Positions 7,540 to 16,214 of a DNA stretch of 29,355 nt are shown one piece after another (position 1 is the stretch's first letter; every line of letters begins with the position of its first letter). The DNA comes from JANMEX01 sp043776635 (GTDB taxonomy: Bacteria > Pseudomonadota > Alphaproteobacteria > Rhizobiales > Rhizobiaceae). The notes beneath the pieces were generated by a model. That model saw only the letters and a program-made list of their open reading frames with translations. It did not search any database and was not told where the DNA came from. The translations under genes were made by a program, and so were the position numbers. Where the stretch lies: NCBI GenBank assembly GCA_043776635.1, contig JAYVRA010000038.1, forward strand, positions 1 to 29,355, read 5' to 3'.

Positions 7540-8005
7540 CTGTCTGTTGAAAGATTGCCATCTGCCGCAGCGCTTCGCCAGCGATCATGCCGACAGATAC
7601 CGCAAGATTGAGCGAGCGACGGCCCTGCAGCATCGGCACAATGATGCGCTCATTGGCACTGTTATGGATGGATTCCGGCACACCGGATGACTCGCGGCCA
7701 AACAGCAATATGTCGTTTTGTTGAAACTCGAACTTTGTGTAGGACGTTGCTGCCTTAGTGGAAGCCAACACGAGGCGACGCTTTTCTGCTTTTCGCCACG
7801 CATCGAAGGCTTCCCAATTTAGATGTCTGGTGAGCGCCGCCTGCTCAACATAATCCATGCCGGATCGTTTCAGGGCGCGGTCGCTCAAATCAAATCCGGC
7901 GGGTTCGATGATGTGCACGGTAAGGCCCAAACAGGCCGCAGTGCGGATGATTGTGCCGGTGTTACCGGGAATATCCGGTTGGTAAAGCGCGATGCATAGT
8001 GTCAT
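7526..8005 (-). CDS. trmL: tRNA (cytidine(34)-2'-O)-methyltransferase, SPOUT family
   Basis: 159 residues, the size of TrmL. It methylates the wobble-base ribose of tRNA-Leu isoacceptors using S-adenosylmethionine. Visible SPOUT motifs are YQPDIPGNTGTIIRTAACLG (motif 1), LLFGRESSGVP (motif 2) and RSLNLAVSVGMIAGEALRQ (motif 3, the trefoil-knot cofactor site). The ATG at 8005 gives the family's normal N-terminus (MTLCIALYQP); the frame extends further but the extra residues are not typical. It is convergent with pth, overlapping by 14 bases, with no terminator visible between them. Confidence 0.93.
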   Translation of the reverse strand: MTLCIALYQPDIPGNTGTIIRTAACLGLTVHIIEPAGFDLSDRALKRSGMDYVEQAALTRHLNWEAFDAWRKAEKRRLVLASTKAATSYTKFEFQQNDILLFGRESSGVPESIHNSANERIIVPMLQGRRSLNLAVSVGMIAGEALRQMAIFQQTATLY

Positions 8006-8257
8006 GGCAGTAGTGGATACAATCGCCGTTGCAAATGCGCAACAAATGAAAAGCAATGCGTGGGCAGACTTTGGAAGCGCTTTTCAATTTGAAATGATTG
8101 GGCTAACTATTTGAAAGTTTTAACTTCGAACGGACAAGGAGGCGCAACATGATTTATTTCCCGACCTGTAGCCTCTGGAACGCGATTTATATTCGCTGCA
8201 TTTGACGCGGTTCCGTTCCGGCTTTCACTTCCCCTAGCCAGAAAGTTTGAACCGCAA

Positions 8258-8503
8258 TTGATATTCTCAATTGTTCGAAAGACTATCTTCATGGTCATTA
8301 AATTTCTTAAACGGGATTTTCCCGATGTTCCTCCTGATATGATTGAATCGCGCCAACCGAGGCGTATATACATCATTGTTTTTGTTGTCGTGAAGGGCTT
8401 TTGGGTCATGGTTTGCGCTATTGCTCCGGTCCTTTCACTGAATAATGCGTTTCCCCAACGAAAGTCATATTTAGTCGCGGGCATAAATTTGGAAATACGA
8501 TAA
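8258..8503 (+). CDS. doubtful small membrane ORF upstream of the ABC exporter
   Basis: 81 residues with one strongly hydrophobic stretch (IYIIVFVVVKGFWVMVCAIAP). Its TAA stop overlaps the ATG of the ABC exporter (TAATG at 8501-8505), an arrangement often seen in translational coupling. Codon use is not clearly coding and I recognise no family; ATG 8291 is an alternative start. The surrounding gap 8006-8502 also has an open frame on the other strand without coding character. I see no clear promoter, repeat or RNA in this stretch. Confidence 0.25.
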   Translation: MIFSIVRKTIFMVIKFLKRDFPDVPPDMIESRQPRRIYIIVFVVVKGFWVMVCAIAPVLSLNNAFPQRKSYLVAGINLEIR

Positions 8504-10341
8504 TGTTCTCATGGTTTGAAAACCAACTTGATGCGTTTCCAGTGGCAGAGCCAACAGAACCGCCGAAAACGCTGCTGGCGTTTTGCATGTTCTACACGCG
8601 CGGTGCATGGCCTGCAATTGCGGCCATGGCGGTGCTGACATCGCTGATTGCGATTATCGAAGTCACGCTGTTCGGCTTCTTGGGTAATGTGGTGGATTGG
8701 CTTTCTTCGCAATCGCGTGAGACGTTTTTGTCAAACGAAGGCTGGCGTTTGACGTGGATTTCGCTGGTGGTGCTGGTGGCACTGCCGGGCGTTTCGCTGC
8801 TGCATTCGCTGTTTATGCACCAAACACTTTTGGGCAATTACCCGATGCGGATACGCTGGCTGGTGCATCGCTATTTGCTCAATCAGTCCATGAGCTTTTA
8901 TCAGGATGAGTTTGCCGGCCGCGTCGCCACCAAGATGATGCAAACGGCGCTGGCGGTGCGCGAATGCGTGATGAAGGTGCTGGATGTTCTCAACTATGTT
9001 ATCGTCTATTTCATCGGTGTACTGATTTTGATGGCGACGCTGGATTGGCGCTTTACCGTGCCGATGATTATTTGGCTTTTGCTATACGTATTTTTGTTGC
9101 GCTATTTCATTCCAAAATTGCGGCAAGTTGGGGCCAAACAGGCCGACGCCCGCTCGACAATGACAGGGCGGATTGTTGACAGCTACACAAACATTGCGAC
9201 TGTGAAACTGTTCTCACATTCCAAGCGCGAGGAAGCCTATGCCCGAGAAGGCATGGCGGAATTTTTGGGCACTGTGCATCACCAGATGCGCTATGTCACG
9301 CTGTTTCACTTTGTGCTTTATGTCATCAATTGTCTGCTGCTGTTTTCCATTGGTGCGCTGGGTGTTCAGCTTTGGCTGGCTAACGCAATTACGATTGGCG
9401 CGGTTGCTGTGCCGGTTTCGCTGGTGTTGCGTCTGCATGGCATGAGCCAGTGGATTATGTGGGAAGTGTCCGCGCTTTTTGAAAACATAGGCACTGTGGA
9501 AGATGGCATCACATCAATTTCCGCGCCACGCTTGGTGCAGGATGTGCCAAATGCGCCGGAGCTTACTGTACCGAAAGGTGCTATCGCTTTCAATGATATG
9601 ACGTTTCACTACGGCAAGGAGAGCGGCATTATTGAAAAGCTTAACCTTAAAATTAAGACGGGCGAAAAGATTGGTCTTGTCGGACGTTCCGGCGCGGGCA
9701 AGTCCACTTTGGTGAATTTGCTGTTGCGGTTTTATGATCTTGAGGGCGGTAGCATAACTATTGACGGGCAGAACATTGCGGCAGTCAGCCAAGATAGTTT
9801 GCGTGCGCACATCGGTATGATTACGCAGGATACCTCGCTGCTGCATCGCTCCGTTCGGGATAATATTCTTTATGGCCGGCCCGATGCCAGCGAGACGGAC
9901 ATGGTGGAATCTGCCAAGCGGGCCGAGGCGCAGGAGTTTATTGCCAGCCTTGAAGACCCCAAGGGCCGCACCGGCTATGATGCCCACGTGGGCGAGCGCG
10001 GCGTGAAGCTTTCCGGCGGCCAGCGCCAGCGCGTGGCCATCGCCCGTGTGATGCTGAAGGACGCGCCGATTTTGATCATGGACGAGGCGACATCAGCACT
10101 GGATAGTGAAGTTGAACAGGCAATCCAAGAAAATCTGTTCCGCCTGATGGAAGGCAAGACCGTGATTGCCATTGCCCACCGTTTATCGACCATTGCGGCG
10201 CTGGACCGGCTGATTGTGCTGGATAAGGGCAAGATTGTCGAAGATGGCAGCCACGTTCAACTCATCGCCAAGGGCGGTATTTATGCCAACCTGTGGGAGC
10301 GCCAGTCCGGCGGGTTCTTAGGGCTGGAAGCGGCGGAATAG
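8503..10341 (+). CDS. MsbA-type ABC exporter, fused permease-ATPase (copy 1)
   Basis: 612 residues: an N-terminal six-helix exporter domain (about 25-325) and a C-terminal ATPase. Walker A is GRSGAGKST (394-402), the signature LSGGQRQRVAIARV starts at 503, Walker B is ILIMDEATSALD (Asp527, Glu528) and the switch histidine is in AHRLST (His559). All catalytic residues are intact. It is closely related to the second exporter at 11046, down to the same C-terminal motif GGFLGLEA, so a tandem duplication is likely. Half-transporters of this class work as dimers, here either homodimers or a heterodimer of the two copies. The substrate (lipid or drug) is not readable. Confidence 0.93.
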   Translation: MFSWFENQLDAFPVAEPTEPPKTLLAFCMFYTRGAWPAIAAMAVLTSLIAIIEVTLFGFLGNVVDWLSSQSRETFLSNEGWRLTWISLVVLVALPGVSLLHSLFMHQTLLGNYPMRIRWLVHRYLLNQSMSFYQDEFAGRVATKMMQTALAVRECVMKVLDVLNYVIVYFIGVLILMATLDWRFTVPMIIWLLLYVFLLRYFIPKLRQVGAKQADARSTMTGRIVDSYTNIATVKLFSHSKREEAYAREGMAEFLGTVHHQMRYVTLFHFVLYVINCLLLFSIGALGVQLWLANAITIGAVAVPVSLVLRLHGMSQWIMWEVSALFENIGTVEDGITSISAPRLVQDVPNAPELTVPKGAIAFNDMTFHYGKESGIIEKLNLKIKTGEKIGLVGRSGAGKSTLVNLLLRFYDLEGGSITIDGQNIAAVSQDSLRAHIGMITQDTSLLHRSVRDNILYGRPDASETDMVESAKRAEAQEFIASLEDPKGRTGYDAHVGERGVKLSGGQRQRVAIARVMLKDAPILIMDEATSALDSEVEQAIQENLFRLMEGKTVIAIAHRLSTIAALDRLIVLDKGKIVEDGSHVQLIAKGGIYANLWERQSGGFLGLEAAE

Positions 10342-10342
10342 A

Positions 10343-10888
10343 CTATACTCCAGCCAACCTTACTTTGGCTGCTGCGGACAAAAATCCGGAGCGGCTTTCG
10401 CCTAATTCCCGCGCCCGCTTATCGATGCGTGCTACCAGCCGTTCATCCATCGAGATGTTGAGGCGGCTGGTCTTGCCCGGCAATTCAACCTCGACGGCTG
10501 CTACAAGTGCTGCATCAGCAAAATTTTCGGCGTAAGTTTTGTCTTGCCGGATTGCATCAAATTCGCGAACTTCCGGCAAGTCAAAGCCTTTATCCAGCAT
10601 GGCCTCGATATGACAGGCCAATACCTGCGGTGCGCGGGAGAGCGCTTCCGAAATGGATTTCCCGCCGCTGATGCAGCCTGGAAAATCCGGAAATGAAATG
10701 CCATATGCGCCCTTGGTGCCATGAACGAGTGAAACGATGATTGCCGTTATCCACCAAACCCATCCGGCAGACCGGTGTATTGAACGAAGTGTTCCAATTG
10801 GAATTTCTTGAAACCGCGTATCGACGGTCACAACAAAGCGGGAGCCTGCCTTCGTAAAATTGACATTATCACCTTTACCCTTGCGCAC
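10343..10888 (-). CDS. HicB-family antitoxin in one frame with a HicA remnant
   Basis: A 181-residue open frame beginning at GTG 10888. From about residue 47 it is a HicB antitoxin: GAYGISFPDFPGCISGGKSI is the RNase-H-like HicB core, and SRLNISMDERLVARIDKRA followed by SRSGFLSAAA is the C-terminal ribbon-helix-helix DNA-binding segment. Counted from 10750 this part is 135 residues, the usual HicB length. Residues 1-45 are instead the C-terminal two thirds of a HicA toxin (IPIGTLRSIHRSAGW). At the junction the codons read TGG ATA, where a toxin stop and an antitoxin ATG would be expected. The gene lies tail-to-tail with the first ABC exporter (1 base apart). HicB activity may persist, but it would need another start or a fused product. 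Confidence 0.7.
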   Translation of the reverse strand: MRKGKGDNVNFTKAGSRFVVTVDTRFQEIPIGTLRSIHRSAGWVWWITAIIVSLVHGTKGAYGISFPDFPGCISGGKSISEALSRAPQVLACHIEAMLDKGFDLPEVREFDAIRQDKTYAENFADAALVAAVEVELPGKTSRLNISMDERLVARIDKRARELGESRSGFLSAAAKVRLAGV

Positions 10889-10930
10889 AATCCAGTCCGC
10901 GATAAGGCGTTTTACAATATCTTGTGGTTT
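10754..10930 (-). pseudogene. degenerate HicA toxin remnant
   Basis: The reading frame from 10930 gives KPQDIVKRLIADWIVRKG, then GDNVNFTKAGSRFVVTVDTR and IPIGTLRSIHRSAGWVW, a HicA mRNA-interferase fold (double-stranded-RNA-binding-like, about 59 residues). Three defects are visible. The frame has no ATG, GTG or TTG between the in-frame TGA at 10994-10996 and GTG 10888, so the first helix cannot be translated from a normal start. The usual ADGW is ADW, one residue short. The catalytic histidine expected in the GDHVNF/GSHH motif is Asn. The stop codon before HicB is also missing. An active toxin is therefore unlikely. Confidence 0.65.
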
Positions 10931-11045
10931 TTCCGTAAGCCGTTTTGGGTTCGCAAGAGAAATCCCATTGTGTGTATAAATTACACATTGCCTTCAAAAT
11001 TTCAAGCGCCATATTTGAATAAGCCAGTTTAGAAACGATAGACCC

Positions 11046-12905
11046 ATGAACCGCATATATAGTCTGTTTGAAAGCTGGATTGACCCGTTCCAAGGTGTGC
11101 CGGCCGGCACAATTCCGCACACGACATTTGCCTTCATGTCGTTTTTTGTACGCCAAGCCAAACTGGCGTTTTTGGCCATGCTGGTGCTCGGCGGGCTGGT
11201 GGCGCTGATTGAGGCGGCACTGTTTTGGTTTGTCGGGCGGCTGGTGGATTTGCTGGGTGGCTTTGACCGCGCAGAGGGCTGGGCCGGACTGATGCAAAGC
11301 CACGGCACTGAGCTGGTATTGATGCTTGTGACCATCACTGTTGCCCGCACACTCATCACGGCGCTGGCCGCGCTGGTGGAAGAGCAGGCGATTGTACCGG
11401 GCTTTTTTAACATGGTGCGCTGGCAATCACACCAAAGGGTGGCGCGGCAAAGCGTGACATTTTTTCAAAATGATTTTGCCGGTCGCGTGGCCTCAAAAGT
11501 CTGGCAGGCGGGGCAGGCGACGGGCGACTTTATGGTCTCGCTGTTGCAGGTCATCTGGTTTTCGATTGTCTATGCCTTCTCGACAATTGCGCTGGTGGGC
11601 AGTCTCGATTGGCGCTTGGCGCTGATTGTTGTCGGCTGGCTAATGGTGTTCGGCTCTTTAGCTCAACACTATCTGCCTAAAGTGCGCAAGTCCGCCAAGG
11701 AAGCCGCCGAGGCTAATTCGGTAGTGCAAGGCCGGCTGGTGGATAGTTATGCCAATATCCAAACGCTGAAATTATTTGGCTCGCAAATGCGCGACGATGA
11801 TTATATCCGCGCAGGTATGGACAACTTTATCCATGCCATGACGCCGTTCACGCGAGGGCTTTCGGGCATCCGTATTTCGCTCGGTATGACCAGCGGTGTG
11901 ATGATTTCCGCTATTGCCATCGTGTCGGTTGATCTCTGGCTCAATAACCAAATCTCTACCGGTGGCATTGCGCTGGCGCTCGGACTTGTGCTGCGGCTCA
12001 ACATGTTGCTTGGCCGCACGATGACCCAGCTGAACAGCCTTTTGCGCAATTTCGGGACTATCCAGAATTCGATGGAAACGGTGGCAAAGACTGTTTTGGT
12101 TTCAGATATTGCGGGCGCTAAACCGCTGATTGTCAATCATGGGGCTGTACATTTTGACCATGTAAAATTTCACTATGGCAAAGATGGCGGGCTGTTTGAT
12201 GAATTGAATTTGAGCATCAAGGCGGGTGAGAAAATCGGATTGGTCGGGCGTTCCGGTGCCGGCAAATCCACGTTGGTAAATTTACTGCTGCGGTTTTACG
12301 ATGTTGAAGGCGGCGCGATTACTATCGACGGGCAGGACATTGCCAAGGCGGGTCAGGATTCGCTGCGCGGGCATATCGGTATGGTGACGCAAGACACATC
12401 GCTTTTGCACCGCTCGGTGCGTGACAATATCCTTTATGGTCGACCCGAAGCCAGTGAGGCGCAGATGATTGAAGCGGCGCGGCGGGCGGAGGCGGATGAG
12501 TTCATTCAGGCGCTGAGTGATCCGAAGGACCGCAAGGCATATGATGCTCATGTCGGCGAGCGCGGCGTGAAGCTCTCCGGTGGCCAGCGCCAGCGTGTGG
12601 CCATCGCCCGCGTAATGCTCAAAGACGCGCCGATACTGATATTGGATGAGGCAACTTCGGCGCTGGATAGCGAGGTTGAACAGGCGATTCAGGAAAACCT
12701 GTTCCTGCTTATGCAAGGCAAAACAGTTATCGCTATTGCTCACCGCCTCTCGACTATTGCCGCGCTGGACAGATTAATTGTGCTGGATAGAGGCAAGATC
12801 GTGGAAGATGGCAGTCATAGTGAATTGATTGTCAAAGGTGGCATTTATGCTGGGCTTTGGCAGCGGCAATCCGGCGGGTTTCTTGGACTTGAGGCCGTCG
12901 GGTAG
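11046..12905 (+). CDS. MsbA-type ABC exporter, fused permease-ATPase (copy 2)
   Basis: 619 residues, a paralogue of the exporter at 8503. The membrane domain covers about 30-330. Walker A is GRSGAGKST (401-409), followed by LSGGQRQRVAIARV and ILILDEATSALD with an intact glutamate, and the AHRLST histidine. The nucleotide-binding halves of the two copies are much more alike, in protein and DNA, than the membrane halves, as expected if the transported substrate or dimer interface has diverged. The start ATG 11046 gives an N-terminus (MNRIYSLFESWIDPF) comparable to copy 1. It ends about 190 bases before petA, a neighbourhood seen in other Hyphomicrobiales. Confidence 0.92.
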   Translation: MNRIYSLFESWIDPFQGVPAGTIPHTTFAFMSFFVRQAKLAFLAMLVLGGLVALIEAALFWFVGRLVDLLGGFDRAEGWAGLMQSHGTELVLMLVTITVARTLITALAALVEEQAIVPGFFNMVRWQSHQRVARQSVTFFQNDFAGRVASKVWQAGQATGDFMVSLLQVIWFSIVYAFSTIALVGSLDWRLALIVVGWLMVFGSLAQHYLPKVRKSAKEAAEANSVVQGRLVDSYANIQTLKLFGSQMRDDDYIRAGMDNFIHAMTPFTRGLSGIRISLGMTSGVMISAIAIVSVDLWLNNQISTGGIALALGLVLRLNMLLGRTMTQLNSLLRNFGTIQNSMETVAKTVLVSDIAGAKPLIVNHGAVHFDHVKFHYGKDGGLFDELNLSIKAGEKIGLVGRSGAGKSTLVNLLLRFYDVEGGAITIDGQDIAKAGQDSLRGHIGMVTQDTSLLHRSVRDNILYGRPEASEAQMIEAARRAEADEFIQALSDPKDRKAYDAHVGERGVKLSGGQRQRVAIARVMLKDAPILILDEATSALDSEVEQAIQENLFLLMQGKTVIAIAHRLSTIAALDRLIVLDRGKIVEDGSHSELIVKGGIYAGLWQRQSGGFLGLEAVG

Positions 12906-13099
12906 TTTGCGTTCACAAAAGCCGTGAATTTCCCGCGACATAGTGCCATTGTGGCGGCGGGCGGACTTGCAAACATAAGCGCCGACAGTTAGAGCGTTAA
13001 TCGAAATCCGGTGAATTCTGGCTTTTGAGTGCGGCTTGCTATACTTAAATGTTCGTTTCTTTCCGGCAAATAAATAAAATGTGACAAGGAAAAGTCCTC

Positions 13100-13663
13100 T
13101 TGAGCGCACACGAAACACCAGAACCAACCCGCCGCGACATGCTTCTTGTCGCCACTGGTATGGCTGCCGCCGTTGGTGGCGTTTCCGCAGTCTGGCCGTT
13201 TATAGACCAAATGCGACCCGATGCGTCTACTTTGGCGCTTTCTTCCATCGAGGTGGATGTTTCCAGCCTTGATAAGGGCATGTCATTGGTCGCAAAATGG
13301 CGCGGCAAGCCGATTTTTATCCGCAATCGCACGGATAAAGAAGTTGAAGAAGCCAAAGCTGTAACATTGTCCGATCTCAAAGATCCAAAGTCGCGCAATG
13401 TGAATGCCACTGGCGAAACTGATGCGGCAGACATCAACCGTTCGGCTGGCGAAGGCAAAGAAAACTGGATCGTTATGATCGGTTCTTGCACGCACTTGGG
13501 CTGTATTCCGCTTGGCCAGTCCGGCGAATATAACGGCTGGTTTTGCCCTTGCCATGGTTCGGTTTATGATACTGCAGGGCGCATTCGCAAAGGTCCGGCG
13601 CCGGAAAACTTGGCGGTGCCTAATTACAAATTTTTGTCCGATACGGTTGTTAAGATCGGCTGA
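13100..13663 (+). CDS. petA: ubiquinol-cytochrome c reductase Rieske iron-sulfur subunit
   Basis: 187 residues. This subunit of complex III takes electrons from ubiquinol through a 2Fe-2S cluster. The cluster ligands are all present: Cys130 and His132 in CTHLGC, Cys149 and His152 in CPCHGS, with Cys135 and Cys151 forming the supporting disulfide. A twin-arginine-type N-terminal anchor (RRDMLLVATGMAAAVGG, residues 11-27) inserts it in the inner membrane. The start is TTG 13100, with AAGGA nine bases upstream; no ATG fits, so it may be translated at reduced efficiency. It is the first gene of petABC; a TATACT about 60 bases upstream could be part of its promoter. Confidence 0.96.
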   Translation: MSAHETPEPTRRDMLLVATGMAAAVGGVSAVWPFIDQMRPDASTLALSSIEVDVSSLDKGMSLVAKWRGKPIFIRNRTDKEVEEAKAVTLSDLKDPKSRNVNATGETDAADINRSAGEGKENWIVMIGSCTHLGCIPLGQSGEYNGWFCPCHGSVYDTAGRIRKGPAPENLAVPNYKFLSDTVVKIG

Positions 13664-13684
13664 TTGCCGTGGGGAGTTAAACAA

Positions 13685-14953
13685 ATGAGTGCAGGAACTT
13701 CTACCTACACACCCAAGAGCGGCATGGGAAAATGGTTCGACGCCCGCTTGCCACTGCCACGATTAATGCACGACTCGTTCGTGTCTTATCCTGTGCCGCG
13801 TAATTTGAATTATGCCTATGCCTTCGGCGGTATTTTGGCGATCATGCTGGTTATCCAGATTGTCACCGGCGTGGTTTTGGCGATGCATTATGCGTCGTCT
13901 ACCAATGAAGCATTCGGCTCGGTAGAAACCATCGTGCGCGATGTGAACCACGGCTGGCTGCTACGCTATCTCCATTCCAACGGCGCTTCATTCTTCTTTG
14001 TTGCCGTTTATATTCATATTTTCCGTGGCATGTATTACGGCTCTTACAAAGAGCCACGCGAACTCTTGTGGATTTTGGGCTGTGTGATTTTCCTTTTGAT
14101 GATGGCAACCGCGTTCATGGGTTATGTGCTTCCGTGGGGCCAAATGTCCTTCTGGGGCGCTACCGTTATCACCAACTTCTTCACCGCTTTCCCGATTGTC
14201 GGTGAGTGGGTGCAGCAGCTGTTGCTGGGTGGCTTTGCGGTGGATAATCCGACGCTGAACCGCTTCTTCTCGCTGCATTATTTGCTGCCATTCATGATCG
14301 CCGGTGTGGTTATTCTGCACGTTTGGGCGTTGCACGTGTCCGGTCAAACCAATCCGACGGGCATTGAAGTGAAATCAAAAACTGACACTGTTGCCTTCAC
14401 GCCCTATGCTACAGTGAAAGATGCATTCGCGCTGATCGTGTTTTTAGCTGTTTACCTATATTTCGTGTTCTACATGCCTAACTTCTTGGGCCATCCGGAC
14501 AATTATATCGAAGCGAATGCTTTGAAGACACCTGCGCACATCGTGCCGGAATGGTACTTCCTGCCGTTCTACGCCATCTTACGGGCTATCACCTTCAACA
14601 TCGGGCCAATCGACTCCAAGCTCGGTGGCGTTCTGGCAATGTTTGGCTCGATCGTGATGTTGTTCATCCTTCCATGGCTGGATACATCAAAGGTACGTTC
14701 CGCAGTTTACCGTCCGTGGTACAAGCTGTTTTATTGGCTGTTTGTCATCAATGCTGTGATGCTGGGCTGGCTCGGCTCGCGCCCTGCGGAAGGCATATAT
14801 CCACTGATGTCGCTCATCGGCACAGTTTTCTATTTTTCATTTTTCCTGATAGTTTTGCCGGTGCTTGGTCTTATTGAAACGCCAAAACGTCTGCCAAATT
14901 CGATCACAGAAGCTGTGCTTAAAAAGCATAATATGACGGCGCTGCCAGCGTGA
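13685..14953 (+). CDS. petB: cytochrome b subunit of the bc1 complex
   Basis: 422 residues with eight or so membrane helices, the usual size for alphaproteobacterial cytochrome b. It carries both b hemes and the two quinone sites. Visible features are the heme-binding histidines in helices B and D (WLLRYLHSNGASFFF with YIHIFRG, and LHYLLPFMIAGVVILHVWAL), the Qo-site PEWYFLPFYAILRAI (PEWY motif) and GYVLPWGQMSFWGATVI. ATG 13685 follows GGGGAG with good spacing and is preferred to an in-frame upstream start at 13664. Its stop TGA overlaps the petC start (TGATG), which shows translational coupling. Confidence 0.97.
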   Translation: MSAGTSTYTPKSGMGKWFDARLPLPRLMHDSFVSYPVPRNLNYAYAFGGILAIMLVIQIVTGVVLAMHYASSTNEAFGSVETIVRDVNHGWLLRYLHSNGASFFFVAVYIHIFRGMYYGSYKEPRELLWILGCVIFLLMMATAFMGYVLPWGQMSFWGATVITNFFTAFPIVGEWVQQLLLGGFAVDNPTLNRFFSLHYLLPFMIAGVVILHVWALHVSGQTNPTGIEVKSKTDTVAFTPYATVKDAFALIVFLAVYLYFVFYMPNFLGHPDNYIEANALKTPAHIVPEWYFLPFYAILRAITFNIGPIDSKLGGVLAMFGSIVMLFILPWLDTSKVRSAVYRPWYKLFYWLFVINAVMLGWLGSRPAEGIYPLMSLIGTVFYFSFFLIVLPVLGLIETPKRLPNSITEAVLKKHNMTALPA

Positions 14954-15822
14954 TGAAAAGAGTTATGATGATGAAAAAAATCCTCACCGGTGCAGCCTTG
15001 GCGTTGACAATAAGCACCGGTTTTGTGTTGGCCGAAGAGGTACACAATCCGGCCGAACCAACACATTTCCCGATTGAAAAGCCGACTGAGCAATCATGGA
15101 GCTTTGCCGGACCTTTCGGAAAGTTTGACACTGCTCAGCTGCAACGGGGACTGAAAGTCTATAAGGAAGTTTGTTCTGCTTGCCATTCTATGAAGCGCGT
15201 AGCCTTCCGTAACTTGGAAGATTTGGGTTATAGCGATGGCCAAGTGAAGGCGTTTGCGGCCGAATATGAAGTGCAGGACGGCCCTAACGCGGCTGGCGAA
15301 ATGTACACCCGCAAGGCAACCCTGTCAGACAATTTTCCGTCACCGTATGCCAATACCGAAGCAGCCGCTGCTGCCAATAATGGTGCTGCACCGCCAGATT
15401 TCTCGCTTCTTGCCAAGGCGCGTGGCACAGAGCGCGGCTTCCCGCTTTATGTGATCGACATTTTCACGCAGTATGCCGAGGGTGGCCCTGACTACATTTA
15501 TGGCTTGCTTACGAACTATGACAAGACACCACCCGCCGGTATGGAAATTCCAAAAGGCACATATTACAACCCCCACTTCATGTCTGCACGCTCGCTGTCC
15601 ATGCCCAAGCCTTTGAGCGATGGTCAGGTAACGTATGATGATGAATCGCCTGCGACGGTGGACCAATATTCGCATGATGTTGCCGCATTCATGATGTGGG
15701 CCGCTGAGCCACATCTGGAAGCACGCAAGCAGACCGGCTTTTCGGTTATGATTTTCTTGGCACTGTTCGGCGCTCTGGTTTATCTAACTAAGCGCAAGGT
15801 TTGGGCGGACATGCCGCACTGA
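14953..15822 (+). CDS. petC: cytochrome c1 subunit of the bc1 complex
   Basis: About 289 residues from ATG 14953; several ATGs follow within 20 bases (14965, 14968, 14971), so the exact start is uncertain. A cleavable signal peptide (ILTGAALALTISTGFVLA) exports the protein. The heme is attached at VCSACH (Cys74, Cys77, His78), and a single C-terminal helix (FSVMIFLALFGALVYLT) holds it in the membrane with the heme domain in the periplasm. The methionine heme ligand probably lies in the SARSLSMPKPL region. It is the last gene of petABC, followed by a strong terminator. Confidence 0.96.
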   Translation: MKRVMMMKKILTGAALALTISTGFVLAEEVHNPAEPTHFPIEKPTEQSWSFAGPFGKFDTAQLQRGLKVYKEVCSACHSMKRVAFRNLEDLGYSDGQVKAFAAEYEVQDGPNAAGEMYTRKATLSDNFPSPYANTEAAAAANNGAAPPDFSLLAKARGTERGFPLYVIDIFTQYAEGGPDYIYGLLTNYDKTPPAGMEIPKGTYYNPHFMSARSLSMPKPLSDGQVTYDDESPATVDQYSHDVAAFMMWAAEPHLEARKQTGFSVMIFLALFGALVYLTKRKVWADMPH

Positions 15823-15848
15823 GACTTATTCAGTTGCACCTAATTTAC

Positions 15849-15877
15849 GGGCGGCGGCAACGCCGCCCTTTTTCTTT
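15849..15877 (+). terminator. Rho-independent terminator after petABC
   Basis: GGGCGGCG (15849-15856) and CGCCGCCC (15861-15868) form a perfect 8-bp stem with a GCAA loop, followed by TTTTTCTTT. It lies between petC and the convergent toxin pseudogene and could stop transcription from both sides. Confidence 0.92.
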
Positions 15878-15882
15878 GAAAA

Positions 15883-16214
15883 TTACATTATGATATTTGC
15901 AAATTCACGCTCGAATTGCAGCCGGTCAAGGCTACCTAACGCACCCAGTTTGCGAACGATCAGTTTATTCGGGATGGTTGTCAGCCTCCAGCGCACAAGG
16001 CATTGAACCCGAAGGCCGGCACTACTAAAGTCACCAAGCATGATGTCGCTTGGCCAGCCGGTTTTTTTGCCTTAGTTATCATTGCCACCAAAGTGGAGCC
16101 GTTTATCTTGTTAAACTGTAATCCGGATAACACAACCATCGGGCGGCGCTTGAGTATTGGCAAATCCGGGAATGGAAACGGAATGACGATGGTTTCATAC
16201 CGCTTACAAATCAC
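15883..16214 (-). pseudogene. frameshifted MazF/PemK-like toxin
   Basis: From GTG 16214 the frame reads KRYETIVIPFPFPDLPILKR, then RPMVVLSGLQFNKINGSTLV and AMITKAKK, the start of a MazF/PemK-like mRNA interferase (the PFPFPDL-KRRP-VVLSG pattern). At the A7 tract (plus-strand T7, 16072-16078) the frame breaks; with one added base the other frame continues as GWPSDIMLGDFSSAGLRVQ, CLVRWRLTTIPNKLIVRKL and GALGSLDRL to a TAA at 15883, which is the normal toxin C-terminal half. Restored length would be 110 residues, typical for the family. As it stands, translation gives a hybrid ending near 15981. The start overlaps the upstream antitoxin by 11 bases. A sequencing error in the homopolymer is an alternative to true inactivation. 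Confidence 0.75.

Noticed and set aside
8107..8484. 125-residue open frame on the minus strand upstream of the ABC exporter
   Set aside because: No domain, no ribosome site and no coding-like codon use; probably chance.
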